Assembly (NCBI RefSeq): GCF_023073335.1
Contig: NZ_JADPJG010000002.1
Coordinates: 1 to 64,000 of the forward strand
Direction of reading: 5' to 3'
Origin: Bradyrhizobium sp. 21
GTDB lineage: Bacteria; Pseudomonadota; Alphaproteobacteria; Rhizobiales; Xanthobacteraceae
DNA: 64,000 bases
Part shown: positions 27,159 through 37,028 of the stretch, in pieces
Layout: every line of letters begins with the position of its first letter
Numbering within the stretch: position 1 is the stretch's first letter
Notes under the pieces: generated by a model
The model's database searches: none
Told to the model about the DNA's origin: nothing
The model's input: only the letters and a program-made list of their open reading frames with translations
Position numbers and translations under genes: made by a program

Positions 27159-27625
27159 CAATTCATCTCCTCGGTGCAGGCGGCCAGCGTCACGACGATT
27201 TCGGCCGTGACCTGCCAGAACGTGTCGTCGGACAGGCGCGCGATCGCCACCACCTTCTGGGTGTCGGCAAGGCGGATCCGGGTCGAGATTTGGGCGCGGC
27301 CGGACGAAGGGCCGAGATGGAAATTGCCGACGTTCGGCTGCGGGTTCTTCTCGTTGAAGACGTGGATGCTCTTGACGTAGTCGTCCGCCGTCATTGGGCT
27401 GGCGACGCTCACCGTCATCGGCACCGTGTTGCCGTTCTCGACCAGTGGCGGAATGTCGAGCTTCACCTTGCCGGTGCGTACCGGTGCTTCACCGACGACG
27501 TTGCGGATCGCGGTCGTGAGCATCGCCGGTGTCGCCTCGAGCGGCCGCAGGGTGACGATCGGGATCGACCCGGCGGCCGCGACGCCGCCGGCGATGCTCA
27601 AGAATTGTCGTCGCGTGGTGGGCAT
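27158..27625 (-). CDS. soxY: Thiosulfate oxidation carrier protein SoxY with atypical C-terminus
   Basis: A 155-residue carrier with a Tat signal (TTRRQFLSIAGGVAAAGS) followed by the SoxY immunoglobulin-like fold (VENGNTVPMTVSVASPM, NVGNFHLGP). In known SoxY the chain ends GGCGG and its Cys carries the sulfur substrate. Here the end is VTLAACTEEMN: the Cys is in the right place but Ala-Ala replaces Gly-Gly and four extra residues follow. The reading frame is clean, so this is not a frameshift. The mobility and modification of the arm may be changed. Confidence 0.88.
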   Translation of the reverse strand: MPTTRRQFLSIAGGVAAAGSIPIVTLRPLEATPAMLTTAIRNVVGEAPVRTGKVKLDIPPLVENGNTVPMTVSVASPMTADDYVKSIHVFNEKNPQPNVGNFHLGPSSGRAQISTRIRLADTQKVVAIARLSDDTFWQVTAEIVVTLAACTEEMN

Positions 27626-27633
27626 GAACAGTC

Positions 27634-28263
27634 CTAGTCCCGAAGCGTTGCAAGAAAGGCCACGATGTCCTCGATCTCCACCGCCGATAAGATCGGCTTG
27701 CCGGCGAAATTGCGCCCGACGCGCACGAAGTGGTCGTTGCGATAATAGGACGGCATGATGGTGTCCGGATTGAAGCGCGCCGCATCGACCAGTCGAAGCC
27801 GCAACTGGCTCGCTGACCAGCGGTTCCCGGAGCCGGTGAGATCAGGTGCAAGGTCGCCCTGGAACCGTGTCTCCGTGAAGGGCCCGGAATGGCAGAGGAT
27901 GCAGGTCGTCGTGCGCGCGAGCACCAGCGCGCGGCCACGCGCGGCATCGCCGGGCGCGCCGGTGAGGGAGGCGGGAATGCCGTCGCCGACGATTTTGTAG
28001 GAGGTGAGTTCCTCTGCGCTCGCGACGGTGGCGGGTGCAAGGGTTATGGTGACAAGCGCAGCGAAAATCGAGCAGGTGTGAGAAGTGAGATCGAGCCACG
28101 TGCCCGTCTTACCTCTCCCGCTTGCGGGAGAGGCCGCGAAGCGGCGGGTGAGGACTCTTTCCACTCGGGGGGTCTCGCGCGTGGAGACACCTTCTCCCCA
28201 GCCCTCCCCCGCAGGCGGGGGAGGGAGCGCACCGCGTTCGTGGCGACAGCTTGGTCCGATCAT
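27634..28263 (-). CDS. soxX: Sulfur-oxidation monoheme cytochrome SoxX (5' end invaded by a repeat)
   Basis: The heme partner of SoxA, with CxxCH in TTTCILCHSG and a likely axial Met in DTIMPSYY. The mature part begins near EELTSYKIVGDGIP after a hydrophobic stretch (IFAALVTITLAPATVASA). The only in-frame ATG is at 28263, beyond the repeat element 28111-28228, which is read through as a Pro/Gly/Arg-rich peptide. GTG in the repeat is an alternative start. The real start is uncertain. ATG 28263 is 3 bp after the stop of the upstream flavoprotein gene. Confidence 0.8.
   Translation of the reverse strand: MIGPSCRHERGALPPPPAGEGWGEGVSTRETPRVERVLTRRFAASPASGRGKTGTWLDLTSHTCSIFAALVTITLAPATVASAEELTSYKIVGDGIPASLTGAPGDAARGRALVLARTTTCILCHSGPFTETRFQGDLAPDLTGSGNRWSASQLRLRLVDAARFNPDTIMPSYYRNDHFVRVGRNFAGKPILSAVEIEDIVAFLATLRD
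28111..28228. repeat. Palindromic intergenic repeat, copy 2 (inside the soxX 5' end)
   Basis: It has the same plan as 16787-16904: a left hairpin ACCTCTCCCGC with GCGGGAGAGG, the GGGTGAGG linker, and a right hairpin CCCTCCCCCGC with GGCGGGGGAGGG. It lies between the flavocytochrome gene and the sequence for the SoxX signal peptide, in frame with both. Confidence 0.85.
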
Positions 28264-28266
28264 GTG

Positions 28267-29535
28267 CTAGCCGAACGTGTCCGCCGTGATGGTTTGAAAC
28301 CAGCGCTCGGCTTCAGTCGCCTCGCGGGCGCGCAGTTCGCGCGGGGCATCGACCGGGCTGGTCGAGCCGCCCTCGACCTCGGCGAAGATGTCGCCCTTTG
28401 GCTGGTAGTTGCCGGCGAGTGAAAAGCCGTAACCGGGGGCGGCGATGTTGTAGCAGACGCCCGTCAATCGCGGCGCCTCCGGCGCTCGGCCGGCAAGCAG
28501 GTTCACGATCGCGGCGGCGCAAGCCTTGCCTTGCGCGCTCGCGGCCGATGCCGATTTGGGAATGCCGCCGCCGAGGCAGGCATCGCCGATGACGTGGATG
28601 TTCTGGACGAGTTTTGACTCGAAGGTAACAGGGTCGATCGGGCACCAGCCGGTCGCATCCGTGGCGCCCGCGATCCCGGCGATGCGCCCGGCACGTTGCG
28701 GCGGAATGACGTTGGCGACGTCGGGGTTGTAATTGCCGAATTCGGTGACGATGGTCCTGGTCGAAGGATCGACGGAGGTGACGCGGCCGCCTTGCGACAG
28801 CGCGATGCGCTCGATCATGTCGCCGTAAAGCTCCTTCCACGCCTTCTCGAATAGCCGCTGCTGGGAGAAACTGTCTTTGGCATCGAGGATCAGGACTTTC
28901 GAGCGCGGCTTCGTCGTTTTCAAATAATGCGCGATCAGGCTGGCGCGTTCGTAAGGCGCGGGCGGGCAGCGCGAGGGATTGGCTGGAATTGCGATGGCGA
29001 CCGTGCCGCCGTCCTCCATCGCTTCCAGTTGTCGGCGCAGCAGCAGCGTCTGCGCGCCGGCCTTCCAGGCGTGCGGCATCTTGTCCGATGCAGCGTCGTC
29101 GTAGCCGGGCAGGGCTTCGAAGTGAAAGTCGATGCCGGGCGAGAGGACCAGACGGTCATAGGGCAGCGCAACGCCATCGGCCGTCAGGACGCTGCGTTGC
29201 TGCGGCTCGATCGTGGTTACGGCCTGACTGATCACGGTGACGCCCTCGGCGCCGAGCGCGTCATAGCCAAATTGCTGAGCTTTGATGTCGCGCAGGCCGG
29301 CAATCACCTCGTTGCTGAAGGGGCAAGAGGTGAAGACCGCATTGGGTTCGATCAGGATGACTTGCAGATTTTCCTGCGCGCGCTTTAGCGCGCGGGCGCA
29401 AGCAGCGCCGCCAAAGCCGCCGCCGACCACGACAACGCGCCCCGTTGATTGGGCGCGCAGGATGGAAGGTACGGTGAGCGTTGTTGCCGCGGTGATGCCG
29501 ATGATGGCATTCCGTCGTGTCACCGGCGTATTCAT
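28267..29535 (-). CDS. Flavocytochrome c sulfide dehydrogenase-type flavoprotein (SoxF/FccB-like)
   Basis: A 422-residue FAD protein with a Tat-like signal (TRRNAIIGITAATTLTVPSILRAQ). The FAD site is VVVGGGFGGAACARALKR. The redox Cys pair is probably Cys in FTSCPFSNEV and Cys in ATGWCPIDP; the C-terminal domain (GVCYNIAAPGYGFSLAGNY) matches the FCSD flavin-binding family. It would pass electrons from sulfide to a cytochrome c subunit; none is encoded next to it except SoxX. It is the first gene of the sox-type unit. Confidence 0.88.
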   Translation of the reverse strand: MNTPVTRRNAIIGITAATTLTVPSILRAQSTGRVVVVGGGFGGAACARALKRAQENLQVILIEPNAVFTSCPFSNEVIAGLRDIKAQQFGYDALGAEGVTVISQAVTTIEPQQRSVLTADGVALPYDRLVLSPGIDFHFEALPGYDDAASDKMPHAWKAGAQTLLLRRQLEAMEDGGTVAIAIPANPSRCPPAPYERASLIAHYLKTTKPRSKVLILDAKDSFSQQRLFEKAWKELYGDMIERIALSQGGRVTSVDPSTRTIVTEFGNYNPDVANVIPPQRAGRIAGIAGATDATGWCPIDPVTFESKLVQNIHVIGDACLGGGIPKSASAASAQGKACAAAIVNLLAGRAPEAPRLTGVCYNIAAPGYGFSLAGNYQPKGDIFAEVEGGSTSPVDAPRELRAREATEAERWFQTITADTFG

Positions 29536-29589
29536 GGTTATTATCCGGAAAGTGTACCGCGGCGGCCATTACGACCGCCGCGGCGTGGC

Positions 29590-31776
29590 TCAGGCGAAGG
29601 TGATGTTCTGGTCGCGCAGCGGCACCGAGCGGATGCGTTTGCCCGTGGCCGCGAAGTAGGCGTTGAGCACCGCCGGCGCCGCGACGCCGATGGTCGGCTC
29701 GCCGACGCCGCCCCAGAATCCGCCGCTCGGCACCATCACCGATTCCACCTTCGGCATCTCGTTGATGCGCATCGAATTGTAGGTGTCGAAGTTGGTTTGC
29801 TCGATCTTGCCGTCCTTGACGGTGCAGCCGCCGTAGAACAGCGCGGAGAGGCCATAGACGAAGGAGCCGGCGATCTGCCGCTCCACCTGTGCCGGGTTGA
29901 CGACGTAGCCGGGATCGGTGGAGGCGACGATGCGATGCACCTTGATCTTGTTGCCGTCGCTCACCGAGATTTCGGCGGCGCCGGCGACATAGCTGCCATA
30001 GCCCATCACCTGCGCGATGCCGCGATAGACGCCCTGCGGCGCCGGCGTGCTCCAGCCGATCTTCTCGGCGACCGCGTTGAGCACCGCCAGATGCTTGGGG
30101 TGATTGCCCATCAGCTTGCGGCGGAATTCGAGCGGGTCCTGGCCTGCGGCCTGGGCCAGCTCGTCCATGAAGCACTCCATGTAGATCGCGTTGTGATTGA
30201 CGTTGACGCCACGCCAGAAGCCGGGCGGAACGTGCGGATTGCGCATCGCATGCTCGACCAGGAGGTTCGGCACCGAATAGCCGAACGCGGCCTCGCCGGA
30301 TTGGGCGACGCCCTGGAACGCCGCCGGATCCATGCCGTTCTGCAGCGCTTCGGGGCGCAGCGAGAACAGGATCGATTGTCCGGACAGGCGGTAGTGCAGG
30401 GCCACGAGGTTGTTGTCGGCATCGAACGCGCCGGTCATCTTGCACTGGGTGATCGGGTGATACCTGCCGTGCGCCATGTCCTCTTCGCGCGACCATAACA
30501 GCTTGATCGGCGTGCCCGGCATCTCCTTGGCGATCGTGACGGCCTGGCGGACATAGTCGGTCTGACCGCGCCGGCCGAAGCCGCCGCCCGGCATCACCTT
30601 GTAGACGTCGCACTTCTCCGCCGGCAGGCCCGAGGCCTCCAGCACCGCCGCGAAAACCGCCTCGCCATTCTGCGTGCCGCACCAGACCTCGCATTTGTCC
30701 GCCGTGTAAACCGCCGTGGCGTTCATCGGCTCCATGGTGGCGTGGTTCTGATAGGGATAGCTGTAGATGGCCTCGATCTTCTTGGCGGCACCGGCAATCG
30801 CCGCTTTGGCGTCGCCGTTCTTGTTGCCGACATAGGCCGGCTGCGCATTGTCGAGACCTTCAGCCAGCCATTTCGCAATCGACTCGCTCGAGACCTTGGC
30901 GTTGTCGCCCTCGTCCCAGACGATCGGCAGCGCTTCCAGCGCAGTCTTGGCGTGCCACCAGGTGTCGGCAACGACCGCGACCGCGGTATCGCCGACCTTG
31001 ACGACCTTCTTGACGCCTTTCATCCCGGTGACCTTGGCTTCGTCGAAGCTTTTCAGCTTGCCGCCGAACACCGGGCAGTCCTTGATCGCGGCGTTCAGCA
31101 TGCCCGGCAGCTTGACATCGATGCCGTAGATCATGGTGCCGGTGGTCTTGTCGGCGGTGTCGAGCCGCTTCACGCCCTTGCCGATCAGCTTCCAGTCCTT
31201 GGGGTCCTTCAGCTTGACGTCGGCCGGTGGCGTCAGCTTGGCCGCGGCCTCGGCGACCTTGCCGTAGGTCGTGGTCTTGCCCGACGGCGTATGGGTGATG
31301 ACGCTGTTGGCGGCCGTGCATTCGGACGCCGGCACCTTCCATGCCTCGGCGGCGGCCTGGATCAGCATCACGCGCGCTGTGGCGCCGCCCTTGCGGACAT
31401 AGTCGTGCGAGGAGCGGATGCCGCGGCTGCCGCCGGTGGAGAAATCGCCCCAGACGCGCTTGCGAGCGACGCTCTGGCCGGGTGTCGGATATTCGGTCGA
31501 GACCTTCGACCAGTCGCATTCGAGCTCCTCGGCGACGAGCTGGGCGAGACCTGTGAGCGAGCCCTGGCCCATCTCGGAGCGGGCGATGCGGATCACGACA
31601 GTGTCGTCGGGCCGGACCACGACCCAGGCGCCGATCTCGGGCGAGCCGTCGGCGGCGCGTACTATTGCTGGGCCGCCGAAGGGGATGTCGAGGCCGATTG
31701 CGAGACCTGCGCCGACCGCGGCGGTGCCGATGACGAAGGCGCGGCGGTTCATTCGGGGAGAGACATGCTTGTTCAT
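29590..31776 (-). CDS. Molybdenum hydroxylase large subunit (IorB-like aldehyde oxidase/xanthine dehydrogenase family)
   Basis: A 728-residue molybdopterin-binding subunit resembling isoquinoline 1-oxidoreductase beta. It starts with a Tat-like signal (MNRRAFVIGTAAVGAGLAIG). Cofactor motifs are RSEMGQGSLTGLAQLVAEEL, KVMPGGGFGRRGQTDYVRQ and the catalytic Glu region GGFWGGVGEPTIGVAAPAVLNA. AAGGAG precedes ATG 31776. It is downstream of the 2Fe-2S subunit with 11 bp between. The substrate may be an N-heterocycle or aldehyde, with electrons going to a periplasmic cytochrome. Confidence 0.9.
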   Translation of the reverse strand: MNKHVSPRMNRRAFVIGTAAVGAGLAIGLDIPFGGPAIVRAADGSPEIGAWVVVRPDDTVVIRIARSEMGQGSLTGLAQLVAEELECDWSKVSTEYPTPGQSVARKRVWGDFSTGGSRGIRSSHDYVRKGGATARVMLIQAAAEAWKVPASECTAANSVITHTPSGKTTTYGKVAEAAAKLTPPADVKLKDPKDWKLIGKGVKRLDTADKTTGTMIYGIDVKLPGMLNAAIKDCPVFGGKLKSFDEAKVTGMKGVKKVVKVGDTAVAVVADTWWHAKTALEALPIVWDEGDNAKVSSESIAKWLAEGLDNAQPAYVGNKNGDAKAAIAGAAKKIEAIYSYPYQNHATMEPMNATAVYTADKCEVWCGTQNGEAVFAAVLEASGLPAEKCDVYKVMPGGGFGRRGQTDYVRQAVTIAKEMPGTPIKLLWSREEDMAHGRYHPITQCKMTGAFDADNNLVALHYRLSGQSILFSLRPEALQNGMDPAAFQGVAQSGEAAFGYSVPNLLVEHAMRNPHVPPGFWRGVNVNHNAIYMECFMDELAQAAGQDPLEFRRKLMGNHPKHLAVLNAVAEKIGWSTPAPQGVYRGIAQVMGYGSYVAGAAEISVSDGNKIKVHRIVASTDPGYVVNPAQVERQIAGSFVYGLSALFYGGCTVKDGKIEQTNFDTYNSMRINEMPKVESVMVPSGGFWGGVGEPTIGVAAPAVLNAYFAATGKRIRSVPLRDQNITFA

Positions 31777-31787
31777 GTGGCGGCTCC

Positions 31788-32237
31788 TTACGCGCTTGCG
31801 ATCGTGTGGATCGCTTCGCGCACCTGCTGGAAGGTGCCGCAGCGGCAGATATTGGTGATGGCCTCGTCGATGTCGGCGTCGGTCGGCTTTGGCTTCTCGG
31901 TGAGAAGCGCCGCCACCGCCATGATCATGCCGCTCTGGCAATAGCCGCATTGCGGCACGTCCTGGGCGATCCAGGCTTCCTGCACCTTGTGCAGCGAGCT
32001 GGCTGAGGCGAGCCCCTCGATCGTGGTGATCTTCTTGCCCACGGCCTCGCTGACCGAAACCCCGCAGGAGCGGGTGGCGACCCCGTCGATGTGAACGGTG
32101 CAGGCGCCGCATTGTGCAATGCCGCAACCATATTTGGTGCCGGTCAGGCCGGCATTCTCGCGGATTGCCCACAGCAGCGGCGTATCCGGCTCGACGTCGA
32201 GTGTGAAGGTTTTTTCGTTGATTGTAAGGTTTGCCAT
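31788..32237 (-). CDS. Molybdenum hydroxylase [2Fe-2S] subunit (IorA-like)
   Basis: A 149-residue protein with two iron-sulfur clusters. The plant-type site is [17 protein letters not shown] with Cys in SCGV; the C-terminal helical site is [11 protein letters not shown] and [12 protein letters not shown]. There is no signal peptide, so it probably travels with the Tat-tagged large subunit. The start at 32237 ([11 protein letters not shown]) fits homologues. An inverted repeat lies directly upstream. It is divergent from the RiPP-type operon. Confidence 0.93.
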   Translation of the reverse strand: MANLTINEKTFTLDVEPDTPLLWAIRENAGLTGTKYGCGIAQCGACTVHIDGVATRSCGVSVSEAVGKKITTIEGLASASSLHKVQEAWIAQDVPQCGYCQSGMIMAVAALLTEKPKPTDADIDEAITNICRCGTFQQVREAIHTIASA

Positions 32238-32243
32238 CGCAGT

Positions 32244-32280
32244 CCCCTGATTGGTCCAATCCACCGATTGGACTCAGGGG
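32244..32280. promoter_or_regulatory. Inverted repeat upstream of the molybdenum hydroxylase operon
   Basis: The arms CCCCTGA...GTCCAATC and GATTGGACTCAGGGG are complementary apart from a 3-base insertion (TTG). A shorter palindrome (GATTGG-T-CCAATC) is nested inside. It starts 7 bp upstream of the 2Fe-2S subunit start, so it could be an operator or an mRNA hairpin over the ribosome site. Confidence 0.6.
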
Positions 32281-32471
32281 CGCAATGTGTCCGGCAAATT
32301 GGAACTGTTCAAATCAATAGTCCGAGGGGTGGCCGTCAACGAGGCTGGTATGGGCAGGGAAGAATGTCGCACTCGCGGTGTTGCGGCGTGTGAATGGCCG
32401 TGCATGGCCGCAGCGCTTGGCCGCAGCGAATTCATTTGACTAATAGGGGGCGTTGTACAACCTTTGCGTTT

Positions 32472-32490
32472 GATGGATTATTAGTCCATC
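32472..32490. promoter_or_regulatory. Small inverted repeat before the RiPP precursor gene
   Basis: GATGGA-(7)-TCCATC lies 16 bp upstream of the precursor start in an AT-richer stretch (32430-32490). A TTGACT at 32436 is a possible -35 element, but no good -10 follows at the right distance. The rest of 32281-32506 shows no gene. Confidence 0.4.
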
Positions 32491-32506
32491 CTAAGGGAGA
32501 AGCGCC

Positions 32507-32764
32507 ATGGGTCGCATCGTTACAATTGATCTCGAAAAAGTTCTTGCGTCAGGTACCGATCTCAAAGCCAAGTCACCTGCCGGACTCACGTCCCATGCGG
32601 ATCTGCTCGGTCTTGCGAGCGACGTCGCCAAGGATCCGGTGTCTTACTTGAATAGCGTGGGCGTTCAGCTCGACGACCAGACCGCGTCGATGCTGCGGGG
32701 CAAGCTGGCCTCGCGCAGCGGCGGCGTCCAGGCCGGCACGATTCATATCGACATCCCAATCTGA
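32507..32764 (+). CDS. Putative RiPP precursor peptide
   Basis: An 85-residue peptide preceded by AAGGGAGAAGCGCC. It has no Cys or Trp. Residues 1-70 look like a leader: a short strand (GRIVTIDLEKVL), then an amphipathic helical stretch (HADLLGLASDVAKDPVSYLNSVGVQLDDQ, split over residues 30-57) and DQTASMLRGKLAS. A Gly-Gly at 72-73 could be the cleavage site, leaving VQAGTIHIDIPI as core. The tail alternates Ile with His80, Asp82 and Pro84. It is followed by five maturation-type genes. I know no named precursor family that matches, so the assignment rests on context, size and layout. Confidence 0.75.
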   Translation: MGRIVTIDLEKVLASGTDLKAKSPAGLTSHADLLGLASDVAKDPVSYLNSVGVQLDDQTASMLRGKLASRSGGVQAGTIHIDIPI

Positions 32765-32833
32765 TCCGGCTCGGTACATTTTTCGTCGGCAGATCATGAT
32801 GGCCGGCTGACCGGTTCGCCGGGCAGCCGGGAT

Positions 32834-33903
32834 ATGGGGTCGTCGGCCATGGCGCTCGGCGCAGAATATTTATCCGATTTACGTGCGGCCAGGGTGACGC
32901 CTACCAATCTTGTTCTGAATGTCACCTTGAAATGCCCGCTCAAATGTTCGCACTGCTGCTTTTCATCTGACATGTTTCACGGCGGCCATCTCTCCGCCGC
33001 TGACGTTCATCGCTGCATTCAGCAGGCTGCGGAGATACCGTCGATGGAGATCGTGCATTTCGTCGGGGGCGACCCGATGCTGCATGCGGACATCGTTGCC
33101 GACGCGGTGACGCTGGCCGCATCGCTGGGCTTGCGTGCCGGCATCACCACGAGCGCGTTCTGGGCCAAGTCCCCCGCGCGCGCGACGGCGGCTGTTCGCC
33201 AATTGCGCACCGCCGGTCTCACTGAAATGACATTGTCTTATGACGATCCGCACGCCGAATTCGTGCCGCTGAACTTCATCGCCAACGCGGTCGCGGCGGC
33301 GCGGGGGTGCGGCCTGTTGCTCAGGATCGCGGTGGTGGTCGAGGCGGGTTCGAAGATCACCGCCGCCAGCCTGCGCGCCGACCTTGGCCTTCAGGACGAG
33401 CCCGGAATCAACATCTATGAGACGGTCGCCAACTCCACCGGGCGCGGTGAGGGCACGGACGAGGACACGCAGGCGGGGCGCGTTCACCATGCGTCGGCAT
33501 ATCGGGGGCCCTGCGAGTCCGTTCTCCACACGGTCACGGTCGATCACGACGGCGGCATCCGGCCCTGCTGCGGTGTGCTTCCGCACTACGACTCCCTGAA
33601 GGTCGGCCACATCGCCGAAGAGGGGATCGAAGCCGCCATGCGGGCAGCCGCCGACGATCCGCTCTATCGATGGATCAGGCTCGAAGGGCCGGTCGCTATT
33701 CTCGCCGCCGTCACGGCCGACGATCCCGCGCCGATGCGCGTGGAGGATTTCGACGGCATCTGCACCGCCTGCGATCGTATCTTTCGCTCGCCAGAACTGC
33801 TGGCGCGCGTGCGCGCCGCCGCCGAAGCGCGGCGCAGCCAGATCGAGACCTGCGAGATCCTGCTGGACCGGCAGGCCGGGCCTGCGAACGTCGTGGCGGT
33901 CCA

Positions 33904-33907
<4 letters not shown>
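32834..33907 (+). CDS. Radical SAM protein with C-terminal Cys clusters (RiPP maturation)
   Basis: A 357-residue radical SAM enzyme. The [4Fe-4S] motif is CPLKCSHC (C34, C38, C41); a GGDP motif follows (residues 78-81) in the SAM-binding strand. The C-terminal third has C227, C245-C246 and C310-x2-C313, a SPASM-like set for auxiliary clusters. It probably makes a C-C, C-O or C-N bond or epimerises a residue in the upstream peptide. It starts 69 bp after the precursor stop and overlaps the next gene by 4 bp. The ATG at 32849 is an alternative start. Confidence 0.88.
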
Positions 33908-35867
<1,960 letters not shown>

Positions 35868-35871
<4 letters not shown>

Positions 35872-37028
35872 CCGTCGAAGTCCGCCCGCTCGGCGACAAG
35901 TGCAACATCAAGTGCCGCTACTGCTATCAGGAGGGCATCCGCACCGCCGGCAATGTGCCGACGCGCTACGATCTCGATGCGATCATCGCGACGCTGGACA
36001 AATTGGCGGAGCCGTTCAGCCTGTTCGGCGGCGAGATCATGTTGACGCGTCGCTCCGATCTCGAACGCCTGATGCAGCTCGGATTCGACCGCTATGGCGG
36101 CGTCGGCATGCAGACCAACGGAACGCTGATCGAAGAACGCGACATCGAGCTTTTCAGGAAATACCACGTGCGCATCGGCATCTCGATCGACGGGCCGGGG
36201 CCGCTCAACGATGCCCGCTGGGCCGGCAACCTGCCGGCGACGCGGCGTGCGACCGCGCGCATCGAGGCGGCGATCGAGACGCTGTGCCGGGAGGGCATGC
36301 CGCCGAACGTGATCGTGACTCTGAACCGGATGAACGCGGCGCCGGATCGGTTGAACGTGCTGTGCGCGTGGATCGGATTTCTCGGCGGCATCGGTGTGCG
36401 CAAGTTGCGCCTGCATCTGCTGGAGCAGGACGAAACGGAAGCCGGCGAGGGCCTCGCTCTCACCGCGCAGGAGAACCTTGTCGCTCTGCGGCGCCTCAAG
36501 CGGTTCGAGCAGGAGCTGCCATCAGTTCAATTCGACATCTTTGCCGAGATGGCGGCGATGCTCGGGGGAGACGACGCCCAAACCTCGTGCGTCTTCCACG
36601 CCTGCGATCCCTATGCAACCCGCGCCGTGGTCGGCGTCGAGAGCGATGGCCGGCTCGGCAATTGCGGCCGCACCAACAAGGATGGCGTGACCCATATGCG
36701 CGCCGGCCGCGAGGCTTTCGAGCGCCAGCTCTCGCTTTACCGCACGCCGCAGGCCGATGGTGGATGCCAGGGGTGCCGGTTCTTCCTCGCCTGCAAGGGC
36801 AATTGTCCGGGCACCGCGATCGGCGGCGACTGGCGCATGCGCTCGATCGATTGCCCGGTGTGGTTCGGTCTGTTCGAGGACATCGAGACCGAACTGCTCG
36901 CGAACGGAGAAACCGCGATCAGCCGGTCGGAGCGCCGGTCCGATCTCGAAGCGAAGATGATCGCGGCCTGGTCGATCGGTGACAATCCGACCTTGCATTC
37001 GCTGATCAAGCAGGCGGGCACACCATGA
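35868..37028 (+). CDS. Radical SAM/SPASM peptide maturase
   Basis: A 386-residue radical SAM enzyme. The cluster motif is CNIKCRYCY (C12, C16, C19), near the N-terminus. FGGEIML is the SAM-binding strand and QTNGTLI the typical anSME-like follow-up. The SPASM domain has C246, C266, C300-x2-C303-x5-C309-x3-C313 and C329, enough for two auxiliary clusters. The best parallels are peptide cyclases and dehydrogenases of the anSME group. It overlaps the upstream and downstream genes by 4 bp each. Confidence 0.9.

Noticed and set aside
32394..32651. 85-residue frame overlapping the precursor gene in another frame
   Set aside because: No ribosome site, and it runs across the promoter region; the precursor frame has a good site and fits its neighbours.
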